A stretch of 64,000 nucleotides of DNA from assembly GCA_025267735.1 (NCBI GenBank), contig CM046307.1:39224034-39288033 (forward strand), read 5' to 3'. The notes beneath the pieces are model-generated. The model did no database searches and had not been told where the DNA came from. It saw only the letters and a program-made list of their open reading frames with translations. Source of the stretch: Mactra quadrangularis (taxonomy: Eukaryota; Mollusca; Bivalvia; Venerida; Mactridae). Position 1 is the stretch's first letter, and each line of letters starts with the position of its first letter. The position numbers and the translations under genes are program-made. This document shows positions 1 through 12,923 of the stretch, one piece after another.

Positions 1-128
1 GCCCTGAATTAATGTTAATTTGTAAATTTGCTCAGATGACTCAGTCTGTTGTTTTTAAAAGATAAAATATGAATCAGTTAATCCTAAAAACAGGATTTTG
101 TTCATAGACTTATGAGAGGCACTGTAAA
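1..128. mobile_element. Right half of a Tc1-like MITE (family M3)
   Basis: The right-hand portion of a repeat seen several times in this window, cut by the window edge. It ends CTTATGAGAGGCACTGTA, the shared terminus of the family, and contains TTTGCTCAGATGACTC, also present near 16.25 and 29.47 kb. Termini of the form CAGTGCCYTYCATAAGT next to TA resemble Tc1/mariner non-autonomous elements. No transposase is encoded. Confidence 0.55.
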
Positions 129-3100
129 ACAAGATATTCAGAAATTCAAACTGAAACAAGTAAGTCAAATATTGTTTTATAAAAAACATTGAACTTTGAA
201 AAGCATACAGAACTTAGACAGTAGAACAGTTTTGTCGGTTAACGAAGTCAACATTTCGTGTCATATGTTTGTTATAAGTCAGATAAGGATTGATGATATG
301 TTTTCTTTGTTCATACATCCGCTAGTGTGAATACCTAGCTTGTTGATATTGGCATTCAATCATCATCAGATGAGGATAGAAATGTGTAATCAATTTGAAG
401 TCTTGCAGGCTTCTTCGATAATTACAATTGATGACAGGCGCAAATTGATTGCATCAAAATTCACTTCAGGCTTTATCCAGGGGTAGACGACCGATCGGGA
501 ACTATATGATATATTGTCTTATAATCACTTTTATTATGACGCATTTACAAATACTTGAGACAACTTACAATTATAATCACATACAAAAGTGTGTATGACG
601 ACAATATTACCAATTGTTTTTGGAATTCTTTGTTTATTTTCATAGTTGGAGCTTTACTATGTCATAGATTAGTTTGCTATAAGTATAATATAGTAGTCAT
701 ATCATACAACAAGAGCTACATAAGTGATACGAGCATTATGCTTTCCTCTGCAATAGTTAAGTACTTGTCAATATACCATAGGCCATGAAATTGAGAATTT
801 GTTTGAGTATTTCATTTATTCTTTTTTGCCATGACAGATTTTTTAAGATTTTAAGTTAACATTATATAATACTAAGAAATTTAATATGCTCTTTTTTCAT
901 ATGATAAGGGAAATAATGACTCACTCACATTGGCAATATTAACCCAATACTAGTTTTGAATTCACTACTGTAATGCATTGGGGCATTCTAAAAATACTAT
1001 TTATTTTGTCACTATTTGTGCGCAGAAGTGTCCAGGCGGTCATTTGAAGGGCATGGGTAAAAAGCACGAAAGCACTTTGTTGTCTATTAATGGGTTGATG
1101 CAATTATTTATGAAATGAATCTATAGGCAATGCAAAATGATAAAAAGTGTAATAAATAAAATAAATCATAAAATAAAATATATCATATTTTATTAACATT
1201 TACATGTATTGTGCCCATCAAAATTGTTTTAAAACAATAAACAACATAAGACATAACAAGTACATGTAATAGAGGTTGTCTATACTAAGATTCTCAATTT
1301 CTCCTGCTAGTCCCCGAGTCTTGTCACATCAATGAAATAATATCATATAATATTTTATAACAGAATGACGTAAGAAAGTATAAAATTAATATGTGCAATT
1401 TATTTGTTTCGTAACTTTTCCATGTAATTAAATGAAAGACATGACATTAGTGAACTTATCACATCATATTTATCAATATTTATAGCAGCCCACACAGTCA
1501 TGTTATTGCTTAGAATGCAATGCTTTCAATACAAACAACAACATAAAGTAAAGCCTACAGGTTTGTGGAAATAACAGCACTCATTTAATACTGACACTTT
1601 GACCACAGTTTTGTATAGATTTCCTAGAAACTCCTCCTTACTCTTTTATATTGTAAATAAGTCATGATATAGCTGTCTTTATACTTTAAGAATAGCAAAA
1701 TTTTATAAATTGTTATGACGAGACATAAAAAAATTATTCCTTTATACGATGCAATATTTCAGTAACCGTAGAAATGAAATCATAGACTATTGAACATATA
1801 AAATAAATTGACGTCATAGACCAGAAATGCTAGAGATGTTATATCAAACAGTGGTATGAAGATACACGATGAAATCTGCACGTAAGCCATCATTACCATA
1901 ACGAAGATCATCTAGGCATAAATATCCGGCACTCGCTTTATCAAACAGTGTTTGATAACCTTTGATTTAAAGAATATCTTATATACAATAAATGACGAAT
2001 AAAAAGAAATAAAACATTACTAAGTAAATATAGGAAACTGCTGTTTTTACACGTTTACCTAAATAATTGCATCAATTTGCATCATAATACTGATAAGCCT
2101 TCTGATACTCAGATTAATTCCTCAGAAGATCTATTCCAAGTTAACTACCTGGAAGCACCTGTTCTTTGTAATTTAAACGTGAATTAGCATGGTAAACATG
2201 ACAAAAGTATTGCAAACTGAATGAACGCATACCGTTATATTCTATAATAATTCGAATGAATTGCAATGTCATGCCCAGAAACGTGTAGAATTTTGACCAA
2301 TCTTTAGGTCTCTAAAGGTGAAGACATTAGGTGTCTATTTTTACCAATGATCAAGTTAAATTGTAAGATGGAATTAGATCTGTATTCAAAGAATGTATGG
2401 GTTTACATGCATCTTTACATATTGTTATTCATTAAACTGTAGCTAACTAGAATATTGTCAATTTTCACAATTTATCATATGGTTATATGAACTATAAAAA
2501 ATGTTTTTGCAGTGAATATAAAATATTCATTAAAATGACGCACATGAAAGACAACATTTGATTAATGGGTTAACCAACGACAAATGCATTTCTGCTATTT
2601 TCTAATGATTAATTGATCAGGTTGAAGAACACGTGCATAATGAAATATTGTTAATAACTAACATGAACTTATTTAGCTTAGCTGTTCAACTGACATTAAC
2701 AAACCTTAATAAGATTAATGCACAACCGTGGCTTACTAATTTTACTAAATTATGAAAAAACAACAATATAGCATTAAAATTTTTAACATAATAATTTATT
2801 ATATCTAGTTTGTCTATTACTAATATTTTAGCCACAAAGTTTATTTATACTTAGTAACAATGAAACAAGCAGACCACCAATGTATTGGGCTACAAGGCAA
2901 TACTGTGTTCAAAGGTCGACTTGTATGCATGACTTACAACAAAGTCTTTGAGTTTTCAAGCATTAAAATGGCACATTTACTTGACAATGGCTCTTAAACT
3001 TGACAAATTAAACCAGAACTATACCTCTAAAGCTATTGACAGACAAAATTTAGATTTAAAGGGTAATATTTAGGATAAAAGATATAAGGTGCTATGCACG

Positions 3101-4380
3101 TGAACATGGGCTTGAGTGCACTAAGCCTTAATGTTAAACTGGTCAGGCTTTGGTAATATTAACTAAAGACTTTTGTACGAAATTGGACTAAAGTTGTAGA
3201 TATTTAAACTAAACACATAAGCGACATATGAGAGTAGAAAATGTGACCATGAACATTTTATAATCCTAACATGGCATTAAAACAAACAAACTATAAATTA
3301 AGATGGCCTCTGAAATCCATATATTGCAAGCAATACCACACTGAATTCCAAGGTTAAAGTTATTGATGCTTCAGTGCAAAAAATCTTAACTATATATAAA
3401 TAAAGAACCTCATAGCCTAGTCTTGAACTGACTTACACGTATAGTGACGCACAATTTCACAAATTGCAGTTTCATATGCAATAAAAAAAATATATTATCA
3501 TTGGAATTGTTGAATGCATGAGACATAACCCATTATGTTGCCATTTATAGTGATTTATTGACTTATATATGATCATTTTATGGAATCATTTACTATTTTT
3601 GTAAAAAAAATAATAATGGTATAATTGCACAAAGTTACGCAAGTTCAAATCTAGGTCAATGCGACAAATCTTGACCTCACATCCAGCAGTTCAGCTGTTT
3701 GTACTAAATTTCTGTTAGCCCGTTTGTGAAACAAGTTCCTTAAACTTGCTCTAAATTCTGGTTCCTTGTCCCCCAGTACTTAAAGCCAGTATCTGTACTG
3801 TTGTTGCAAAATGAAAAAAAAAACAAGGAGGTTGATTATGGATATGATTTGAACTAACACAGAGCTAGCCATCCAATGATTACCAGTCCAACCACTCAAC
3901 AAAACCTGCTGGGCTTGAGTTGAGCTGTATAGAGTTTAGTTTAACTCAGGCATCCTGAAAATCCAGATCTTTCAACTGGAGCCAAAATGATTTAAAGAGC
4001 AATACCTTGCCAGATAACCCTTAAAATATTTTATTGTTTATATTAACTGCATCCTTATCTACAATATAAAGACTGTAGGCCTCAAGTTTTACAGCAAAGA
4101 ATTGAATGACCATAATTATATGGGCATAATAAGATCTAATCTTTCAGGAGTTTTGTGGTGCCAAATATAGGCCTTTAAGTTAGAGATTTTCTAATAATAA
4201 AAGAAGGCTTAATTTATAGCTCCCCAAAAAATATGTTCATGCAGACCTTCCTTCATAATATGGCTGGTTAAAGTCTCAATAATAAAATAACGACCTTCGA
4301 TTCAAAATTGTGGTTTAAGTGTCAATAATGTAGGACAACCTACAAAACCAAACTTTAACCTCACAAGCAAATGAAAACAA
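129..4380. other. AT-rich PDE4 intron, little recognised
   Basis: No exon, SINE or long frame was recognised here. A perfect CRE lies at 1809. A degenerate tRNA-like patch may lie near 3835-3915, too decayed to call. The rest appears to be ordinary AT-rich intron. Confidence 0.5.
1809..1816. promoter_or_regulatory. Perfect CRE palindrome
   Basis: TGACGTCA, the full CREB/ATF consensus, deep in a PDE4 intron. Function is not shown; it is listed because such sites are more frequent in this window than composition predicts. Confidence 0.35.
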
Positions 4381-4392
4381 GTGACGTAACAA

Positions 4393-4701
4393 GGTCCTCT
4401 CATGTTAACTTTTGACATATAAACCTAAGGTCCTCTCATGTTAACTTTTGACATATAATCCTAAGGTCCTCTCATGTTAACTTTTGACATATAAACCTAA
4501 GGTCCTCTCATGTTAACTTTAGACATATAAACCTAAGGTCCTCTCATGTTAACTTTTGACATATAAACCTAAGGTCCTCTCATGTTAACTTTTGACATAT
4601 AAACCTAAGGTCCTCTCATGTTAACTTTAGACATATAAACCTAAGGTCTTCTCATGTTAACTTTTGACATATAAACCTAAGGTCCTCTCATGTTAACTTT
4701 T
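4393..4701. repeat. 36-bp minisatellite, about 8.6 copies
   Basis: Eight full 36-bp units start at 4393, 4429, 4465, 4501, 4537, 4573, 4609 and 4645. A 21-bp partial unit follows at 4681. Units begin GGTCCTCTCATGTTAAC and differ by one or two bases (for example TTTTGAC or TTTAGAC). Each carries a GTTAAC palindrome. The near identity indicates recent expansion. Confidence 0.97.
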
Positions 4702-6461
4702 AATGTTAATCTTTTTCTGAAAATGAATTACTTGATTATATAATAAGTATTTTTGCCCTCTTTTTGTACGATTAGACCAATTGATATGTTTTCATGTTGC
4801 ATGTAATTTCATATGAATGTATATTGTATTTATTTTGGTGCTGAGTATTGCTCAAGCCCTGTAATAAAATATATGTTCTGTTCTGTTCTCATTTTCTTCA
4901 AAATGTTAACAAAATACATGGAATCCCCCGAGGACATTATAATTATGACATGACGTAAATGACCGGTTTACTGGTTCATGTGTACTGTACTGCTCATATA
5001 TACACCAACATTATTGATTACCAAGTTAAGATTAATTATCAGAATGAAGATTGAGAAGACAACCATTTTACACAATTAACCTAGAAACCTTTAATTATAC
5101 AAGCAAGTCTGTCTAACTAACTGTCTAATTAACTACAACACTGTCTTAATTAAGGTATACATTCCCTAACTAAAAACTATGTTTTATGGTAGTTGAATAA
5201 ATTCAGAAATAGATTTATTTCCATGTACATTGTATTTCTAAACTTTTTAACATGTTAGAGATTTTTATAATGTCTACATAAACTTTTTGTACACACATTC
5301 AAAATTATTCCATTTTTTTATGCAAGGGAGGTAATTTTTAAGTCCTATTAAAAATTTTTGTCAAATAGTTTTGAAATTACAAGTTATAAAAAAATCTAAT
5401 CCATGCAAAATGATAAACATATCATAACGAATGGAATATATCATGTTTTGTAAACTTTCATCATACTTTCAGAAATTTTATTTTTAATGTGAGTGACGTT
5501 AGGGACTGTTTACCTTAACTAGAATACTGTCTTAATTAAGTATCGGACAAAATTGTCGCTGAAGTAGAAATTGGTGTTAACATGTACATCAACATGACTA
5601 CATTCTTGTTTTTAAAATGTATCAGCAGCTCAAGGGCTTAACAAAAAACACTATTGTACCTCCCTTAATTTTCGAATGGAGTTACACTAGTGTTTCCTTC
5701 TGCCCTCGACTGTTGACCTAATAAAGTCTACTACATAAGAAAATACATGAAATATTGACCTCAATAAAATCAGTTATTTGAGTATGTCATAATTAATGGT
5801 ACTAATGGAACTGACCTAAAAAAATAAGTCACAGTATTTGAACTGTAATTTTACCAGGCTTTGTATAGAGAACGAAAAAATTAGATCAATGATTGTGTAA
5901 ATAAATAGAAAATCAGAGTTTTGAAAGAAAAAAATGAAACAATTGAATAAGTTAGAGGAAAGCTGTAACAAAACTCCAAGTAAAGTTGGCTCACTGACAG
6001 TTCACCATGAATTGTTTAAAACTTGCATTAGAGAAGTTTTTGCATTAATAGAGAAGATGTTGGATTAAGGTAAAAGCTTAAAAAATAATTATGTTGGTTT
6101 ACACTAATACAAGGTTTGTTTATTCTTGAAAGTAATATTTCGCCAAATGTTCCAATACAACAAATATGCCAAAAATGGTATTAAACAAAGTAAATATATG
6201 AATTAGGCCTTTAAGTATGTTTTCTGGATCATTAACATTGACCTATAAGACTTTTGATAATGACCTTGGTATGTGTTTACATCAGAATCTTTACAAATTG
6301 ACAAATCTGACTAAGATTAGCAAAATATTTCAAGAAAGATCAAAAGAAAGAGGGCAATACCTTATTAGACAGGCAATTACAAATACGTAAGGCCAGCTAT
6401 TGGCATTTCTGCAAATTGGAAGATATTCAGGTCTGTAGGTTGAAAATTCCAAGTGCTGTTA
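4702..6461. other. AT-rich intron with a short TGTTC-type tail
   Basis: No gene was seen. A pentamer run (GTTCTGTTCTGTTC) near 4875-4890 follows AATAAAATATAT. The same arrangement appears near 28,230-28,255. This looks like the tail of a 5'-truncated retroelement, but the bodies were not recognisable. Confidence 0.35.
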
Positions 6462-6525
6462 CTATGTGTCACTAACTACAAAGGGAAGTAACTCTATGTG
6501 TCACTAACTACAAAGGGAAGTTACT
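6462..6525. repeat. 32-bp tandem duplication beside an exon
   Basis: Two adjacent copies of a 32-bp unit (TATGTGTCACTAACTAC then AAAGGGAAGTAACTC), with one A/T difference near the end. It ends 27 bp below the splice donor of the 6553..6646 exon. Confidence 0.85.
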
Positions 6526-6552
6526 CTACTGAAACAAAGGGAGATCACTTAC

Positions 6553-6646
6553 CTAAGTATGTACTACAGATATATTCAGCAATCTGGTTACCAGACTTGC
6601 TAGATTCAGCAAAGTGACTCAATTCTCTATTCAGCATTCGTTTAAA
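6553..6646 (-). CDS. PDE4: PDE4 exon: UCR2 core continued
   Basis: This 94-nt exon lies between ATTTCAG and GTAAGT. It encodes [12 protein letters not shown], then [13 protein letters not shown] and ICSTYL, and leaves one base (phase 1). This is the second half of UCR2. The length of 31 codons plus one base matches what the family alignment requires before the DKQ-type motif that normally starts the next exon. That next exon was looked for on the minus strand from 6552 to 1 and was not seen, so the following intron should exceed 6.5 kb. A 32-bp duplication lies just inside that intron. Confidence 0.96.
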
Positions 6647-6789
6647 CTGAAATGTATAAAAGTATTAAAATTTTGAATGTAAGTAAAACAATGGAAGGTA
6701 CATCATAATATTATTAGAGAAATTGTAATAGCTCAACATTAAGTGTCAATCTTAAATAGTATGGGACAATTGTGTTTCTCTAATAATGT

Positions 6790-7054
6790 TTTTATACCCC
6801 CGCTTCGAAGAAGAGGGGGTTATACTGTTTTACCCTTGTCAGTGTGTGCGTCCGTCCTTTACAAAATTTCCGTCGCAGTTTTCTCAGCAACTATAACATG
6901 CAGCAGCCTAATACTTTGCATATTGCTTCATCCCATAGTCCCATGTGGTGTAAAGCGATTTCATGCTCCTTGCTCATCTACTTCCTGTTTGTCATATTTT
7001 TAGATTTTTGCGGGGGTATCACTAGTGAGCGTTAGCTCACAGATTTACTTGTTT
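6790..7054 (+). mobile_element. Short element P, copy 1
   Basis: A repeat that opens TATACCCCCGCTTCGAAG, carries a GTGTGCGTCCGTCC tract, and closes GCGGGGGTATCACTAGTGAG followed by CACAGATTTACTTGTT. ATACCCCCGC and GCGGGGGTAT form a 10-bp internal inverted pair. A close copy in inverse orientation lies at 15,184-15,450. The open frames across it are incidental. It abuts a SINE directly, and both together are flanked by one 14-bp duplication. Confidence 0.85.
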
Positions 7055-7315
7055 GTTTTTTTTTATTGGATTTTACGCCGTGTCAACACAATTCAGGTCA
7101 TATTACAGTGTCCAGCGCACCTAACCTTGCTTTCCTGGACCCTTGTCTATACCCAGTACTCTCCTACCCTTCAACAAGGCCGAAAACTTCTCCATATTAT
7201 CTAATCAATGGAGGAAAATTGACATTATTGTCAAATTTTCATAGAAGGGTATAACCTCCCCGGGTGGGATTGGAACCCGTACCCCCTTCGCTACCAACTG
7301 CACTATCGATCCGGG
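7055..7315 (-). mobile_element. tRNA-derived SINE, family B
   Basis: The minus-strand SINE has a tRNA-like head with A box (GCAGTTGGTAG) and B box (GGTTCCAATCCC). A body follows with GGAGAAGTTTTCGGCC and TCCAGGAAAGC, then a tail TGTGTTGACACGGCGTAAAA. Part of the anticodon-side arm is deleted relative to the copy at 42.34 kb. SINEs are transcribed by RNA polymerase III and moved by LINE enzymes. Confidence 0.9.
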
Positions 7316-8080
7316 TTCTCTAATATTGTGCAACATGCAGCAGGATTATGTCAGCACAAATAAGGTTTCAATAGTGGCTGTGTACCATGCATTGTTTATT
7401 CTGTTTTTATTCTATGTGCATGCAACATTCTTTCTGTGTGACAACCTGCACGCAATGAAGACTGTTTGGCGAATTAATGTACTGATACAAATGTAAACAA
7501 GATATCGAACACATGAAATGGTCGAGACCTGAAAAAATCAGAATCCTCAATGGGCTAAGCCTATTATATCGACTTATCAAGTCTTTTTAAAGTCTGTTCC
7601 AAGTTTTAAAAAATCTTGAATTTCAGGAACAGTTATGAAAACTTATATCTATGCACTGAAGCATTGCGTGCTAACATGTTGCATAATCAGAATAAGGAAG
7701 AGAATTTACATTGTTTTTATCTAAATAATGCATGATGTAAAACCTTTATAATATCATGGCTGAGTGACAATTCATGAACAAGTTATATAACAAAATAAAA
7801 AATGTTGCTGCATGTGGACTCAATCAGCCATACCCTATAAAATGTCTATTTTTATTTATAATAACAACATCCCACTTGATATTAACCAATGAGAATGCAA
7901 GACAATTTTGTTCAGTTTCATCTATTTAATAATTTATAACCTATATAATGTAACATAACACTGAGACTCTAAACAACATTGCTCTTCAGTGATCATTGAT
8001 CTTAATAGTACAAAACCATAATTTAGTTTATATTATATTATAAATCACATAAAATATTTACAATTTATAAGTACATACAA

Positions 8081-8210
8081 TAAAGTTCTTATGTTATGAT
8101 CACCTTTAAGTTATTTAAAAACCGTATGATTTTTGAACATTTTGAGTCCCAAATGCTAAATCTAAGAAGAAAAAGATCCTTATATTAAGACCCATTTGGA
8201 ACACCTCGAC
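8081..8210. mobile_element. Partial MITE, family M4
   Basis: ACAATAAAGTTCTTATGTTA, then TGATTTTTGA..ATT and AGTCCCAAATGCTAAAT, then TATTAAGACCC. This parallels the complete copy at 29,284-29,454, in diverged form. Confidence 0.45.
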
Positions 8211-10083
8211 CTTTCATAAATGAATAATCTCGGAAGGATTTGTGGGAGGTCTACCCTGGCGGCTAGGGTTTTTACTACCAACATACTGCTATGCATAATA
8301 GTTCTTGTAGTTTACACACAGATCTTTGTCGAAACATATTTCTATGTTAAATATTTATATAAATATTGTTTAGCGATATCAATGAACTGTGATATATTAA
8401 ATCAATGGACTAAAAAATCCAACATCACTCATTGCCTAAATGATCCAGTATTTGTTTACTTCAACATGGGTAGTTCCAAAATGGTGTCTAAATATGTCAG
8501 AGATTATCGCAGCCAATGGCTGAGGAGTTCCAAATGTATTAAGACCATTCCACTATTTGTCAATTGATACTGTTGGTTCTGATAGTAGAATTTTTCATGT
8601 ACACTTTTTCATTTCCATGCACATTAATTAAATCCCATGATCAATGCCTTCTTAGATTACTATCAAAGTAGAAAAGCTGCCATTAAATTATGTTCATAAT
8701 AAGAGCAGTAGTTAAGATGTTTAACAAATGCATAATGATCCCAAAATCCCAAGTTCTTACCCAACCACAAACACCACTTATTTCCTTTAGTATGCCATTT
8801 GCCTCTGAACATATCACAACGATTGTTGTTCAGGTGTAAGTTAAAACTTGTAACAATCAATGCCGCAGTTAACTTATAGCCACACCTACTTTTGGTACTA
8901 TTCTAGCCACACCCACTTCTAGAATATTCAATCAAGGTCATTACATGCACTAACAATAATCTTTGAAAGTCCTTGCAAAAGGTGCAACAGAAATGAAAAA
9001 GGTTTAAGAGTACCCAGGATTAATTAAATACCAGTACTTACTGAAAGTTTTGATCAAGGCAAACAATTGGAATAGCTTAACATGATAAAACAAAGCCCAC
9101 AATGTTAAACAAGGTATTTGAGATCTAACAAGAGTGTAACAACCTGGTTCCGAAAGGTCTTTAAGGTCTCAATAGGATACCACCTGATTCAACAAGGTAT
9201 TTGTAATCTTAACAAAGACTCCATGTTCTGAAAGGTTATTTAACTTAGATTTTATTCCAAATAAACCAGTCATATATTCATAATTTCACCTATAGACAAG
9301 GAAGGCAATTGACATAACAACAGGAATTTCTTTTGAAAGATATTTACATAAATGCACAGTCAAGTAGTCTAACATTAACATTAGAATAGTTTGTACATAG
9401 TGGCATAAAAATAGTAATGGCCAAGTTGTTTGTACTTGGGTTCCGAGGTGATGTAATGATCCAAAAAGAAACATTCAATTATTCTTATACTTAAACTTAA
9501 CTCAGATATTAAAATACGACTTTTTTGAAATTTTAATCGATCCACTTAAAAGTAAACATTAAAAAACAATAAAATTACAACAACTGCACCAAGCGCTCCA
9601 ACCAACAAAAGTTTAATGCAAATGTGTTACATCAATAAGTGAACCTGCCACTTCTGAATGCACTGTTTTCAGTGCTTATATCATGAAAACACTAAGGAAA
9701 AATGTCTAAACATTTTGGCACATAGAAGACGTTAAAACAGCAGCTGTTGAAAGATATCACCAATACTGTTTATAATTACCAAGGTAATGATTTATAAACA
9801 TATTTTCATTAGCTTTACACTAGACAACTAGAGCCACAAAGTCTTAAGGTCTGTATAATTGAATATTTGCGGTTGAAGAAATGTACAATAATAATAAGCC
9901 TGCAGGTGACAGAAAGCTTCTACGTAAGCATTGGACCCTAGTGGAAAAGATACCTGGAACTCAACTAGAGGGTTTATGGTTGGATTCAACCAACAGGTTG
10001 ATTGTGGTCATGTGGGTTTGCTTGGTACTTGGAACTCAATGTATAGGTGGACAGCATGTACACACTAGTGTTTGCCTTAACTA

Positions 10084-10320
10084 AATGTAGGTTGTGGGTT
10101 GGATCTCATCAAATGAAGGCAATTGTGGTTTAGCTTTCTTGAACTCAACATTACCGTTTTTTAACTTAGGAATGTAGGTTGTAGATTGGGTCTCATCAAA
10201 TAAAGGGTTAAATTATTGCAGGTTAGCTTCTCTGAACTCAACATATGAGATGGCATGTATATACTATTTTTTAACTTAGGAACGTTGTGGTTTGGATCTC
10301 ACCAAATGAAGGGTTAAAGT
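10084..10320. repeat. Diverged tandem repeat, about 2.4 units
   Basis: Units start at 10,084, 10,171 and 10,281 (spacings 87 and 110 bp). They share AATGTAGGTTGTRGRTTGG, TCTCATCAAATRAAGG and TTTTTTAACTTAGGAA. The unequal lengths suggest internal deletions in an old duplication. Confidence 0.75.
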
Positions 10321-11062
10321 CCATTAAGTCGATCAAATATTTGACGTAATGGTGGTAAAAAACATGCCCGCGATTTTCTGTCAGTTTGCAAATTAAATAT
10401 AGAAGCATATCATCTAAATATCAAACTGTAAATACTAAACTATCATAATTCCATCATCAATGATTTAAAAAACTTAATCTTACATAAATTATATATCCTA
10501 ACTCAGGAAGTTAAAAGACATCTTTATACAATAAAAATTGTTGTTATAATGTAATGAACAGACAATATATACATAAATGAATCATATGTTTTACTTCTTA
10601 AGTGCATGGTGTCATCTTTACTTCAGACAGTGGTTAAATGACAAAAAAATGAATTTCACCTTAACAATACAAAATAATACAAAGGAAGAACGGAGAGCCT
10701 TTATGCACTAAACATCAATACAAAAAGTGATTGCACTTGTCTGACCAACAAAGCAATGGAAGAAAATTTGTCAGTTTTTAGATTTTCTTTAACAAACTTC
10801 CGCAGTTGTCAACATACACATACAGCCTTAACTAAAGCAAAAAGCAACAAAATAGAAAAATGATTATTAAAACGAAGAAGAATTAATATCACCTCTTATT
10901 TAGTAAAAAATATGTTCATTTTATCAAAGGATGTAAAATATCAAGGTATCAAGTGTAAATAATGAAATTTCTAGTACATGCATTGAAGCATTTCATTTTT
11001 TTTGTCAAAAAATTACATTCCAGTTTCAAGATTTTGACTTCAAACTCTAAATGAATCAATCA

Positions 11063-11134
11063 AGTGTTGCCTGCAAGACTGTAGAAAGTGCATTGTGTTA
11101 AAGACTGAGCTATTCCAGTCTTGCGAGCAACCCT
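11063..11134. mobile_element. Hairpin element H, copy 1
   Basis: A 72-bp foldback: GTTGCCTGCAAGACTGTAG on the left pairs with CCAGTCTTGCGAGCAACC on the right. The centre contains GTGCATTG. It is one of four copies in the window and the most diverged. Confidence 0.8.
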
Positions 11135-11743
11135 CGCAAAGATAATTGTATGAATGTGCAATAACCAAGGAAATCTTTATAGCAAAACTTAACATTTAAT
11201 TACATGGTTACTTAAATGAGTCATTGAAGTACAGTCCAAAGTTCATCATCTTAAGTAGGTTAGCTAAAACGTCACCGTTAACCAATTTGGCAACATTATT
11301 AAAAGGAAAGAGAGATCAAGGCTAAGGATGTCAACTTGGAAAGTGTTTGTACAATGGCAATAGGTCAGATTTTCTTCAAACAGTTTAAGAGTTTGTCGTA
11401 TTAAAATTTGATACAATTAATGAAATTCTCTTCATAAAACTTTCTCTGCTAGCGCATGCACATCTTTGTCTATATCATTTTGAAATGAAATGGCTATAAG
11501 CCCATGTGCTTTCACCAATAAAAATGCATCAATGGGTTATTAAACAACTAGTCTAACTACATTTACATGTCAATAACAATGTAGACTAGGTTTGCACAAA
11601 ACCTTTTACATTATCTCTTCAAAAATCATGTATCTTGGTTCACCACAGACAGAAGAAAGCCTTATTTCAAAACATTCTCTGTATCACAAAATAATCTCAA
11701 GATTGGATCACTACCTTAATTTCTATGATAATTGTGTACCTAC

Positions 11744-11856
11744 CTTACTGGAAGCCATATCACTAACAGATCTATGTGTCTGTATAGTCTCCAACTGATC
11801 TAAACACCAATCAAGCTCTTCTAATGTTTCTATAGCCATCTTCTGATATCCTTCTT
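11744..11856 (-). CDS. PDE4: PDE4 exon: start of UCR2
   Basis: This 113-nt exon has acceptor TTTTCAG and donor GTAGGT. It encodes the most recognisable UCR2 helix: [26 protein letters not shown], then [10 protein letters not shown]. In the PDE4 family this segment folds over the active site, autoinhibits the enzyme and, with UCR1, mediates dimerisation of long forms. The first codon is completed by the last base of the linker exon (G plus AA), and the exon ends in phase 0. The wording SVSDMAS is closer to insect dunce than to the vertebrate SVSEMAS, as recalled from the family. Identity is effectively certain. Confidence 0.97.
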
Positions 11857-12074
11857 CTGAAAATATACAATTAGAAAAATATTAAGTTACAAAGAAAAAG
11901 TTACCATAGTTACTTCATTTATAATCTCCTGAAACAGATATATTACTGATCTCACAAATATATGCTTAAAAGCTGTTCCTTAGGGTCCCCTGACAGCACA
12001 CAAATGGTCAAAGTAGGATGACCTTTGTGTAGACTTATCAATTCATAACTTTTATCTAGACAAACACTATCAAT

Positions 12075-12260
12075 AGTACAGTCTACAAAATTAGTGGGTG
12101 TTGGGTTGCCCAAGACTACAACATCTTAGTTCGGGCAACCAATAATTTCTTAAGGGCAACCAAAATTCTGCAAATGAGATATAGTGCTTGCTATTAATAT
12201 TATCTGTTCAGACAACAACTTTCATATCCTTATTTCGTAGAGTGATAGTATAATGTTTTA
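12075..12260. repeat. Dispersed repeat R, copy 1
   Basis: Matches 48,360-48,560 in order: TTGGGTGTGGG-like start, GTTCGGGCAACCAATAATTTCTT, AGGGCAACCAAAA, TATAGTGCTT, ATCTGTTCAGACAACAACTTT and CATAGACTGAGTG-like end (CGTAGAGTG here). No coding capacity and no clear termini. The class is unknown. Confidence 0.6.
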
Positions 12261-12802
12261 TCAGAGGTCCACAATTGGAAGGTTGAATTTATCCAAATGT
12301 GTAGCCTCGTTAAATAGAGTCTTAATTATTATTATTTTTATTATAGTATCAGAATGATTGGGCTTTCCAGCAATTTGATGGTGTTTGTTGTGATTGTTGC
12401 CACTTGCTAAATGAAATATATAAAAACAAAGGTCAGCTGTAAATGACCCATTCTGCAAGATTGTCAGATCTATAACAGGTAAGAGTTAGGGCAGAGAATT
12501 TAAGATTGGGTTTTTTATGGTTGTTTCATTTGCAATTACCTCTAAAATACCTAGCTTAAACAGATCTTAGAAATATGTGTTTACAGGCTTAAAATTGTAC
12601 CATTTAACAAATAGAGCTCTTGTAGTTTGTTTTGACGGTCATGCAAGTTTTGTGCTTCTAAATTGTTATATTTTAATACAAAATCAGCCAAATACATAAC
12701 CAATATTTCAAAAGGCTTCATCCAGAATTCGATTTTTGTGTGTGTTTTTTTCCTACTTAGTAAATAAATGTAACTAATTTACATAAAGTTCAGTATGATA
12801 GG

Positions 12803-12923
12803 CAGTGTGGGAAATCACGTGACCTATATGGTTCCTAACACGGCAAAATTGACGACCAGATCAACAAGTTAAGATGAAAAAGACAAGGTAAATGACATTT
12901 ATATGTAACTAATTCCCACACTG
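12803..12923. mobile_element. 121-bp MITE with 5-bp target duplication
   Basis: Terminal inverted repeats CAGTGTGGGAA at both ends, flanked by ATAGG at 12,798-12,802 and 12,924-12,928. It contains a TCACGTGA palindrome. The superfamily is uncertain. Confidence 0.65.

Larger units (their letters stand above)
7330..11062. other. Intron with weak repeats only
   Basis: Outside the elements listed separately, no gene is supported. The 115-codon frame at 8220..8567 has no family resemblance, no splice context and AT-driven codon use. It lies between a half-copy of MITE M4 (8081-8210) and a possible matching end (TCTGATAGTAGAATT near 8578), so it may be an insertion in that element. Confidence 0.45.

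Noticed and set aside
6743..7254. Plus-strand frames across the repeat block
   Set aside because: They are contained in element P and the family B SINE; the same peptide reappears in the P copy at 15.2 kb.
8220..8567. 115-codon plus-strand frame with hydrophobic segment
   Set aside because: No family resemblance, AT-driven composition, no splice or promoter context, and it lies between possible halves of a MITE.
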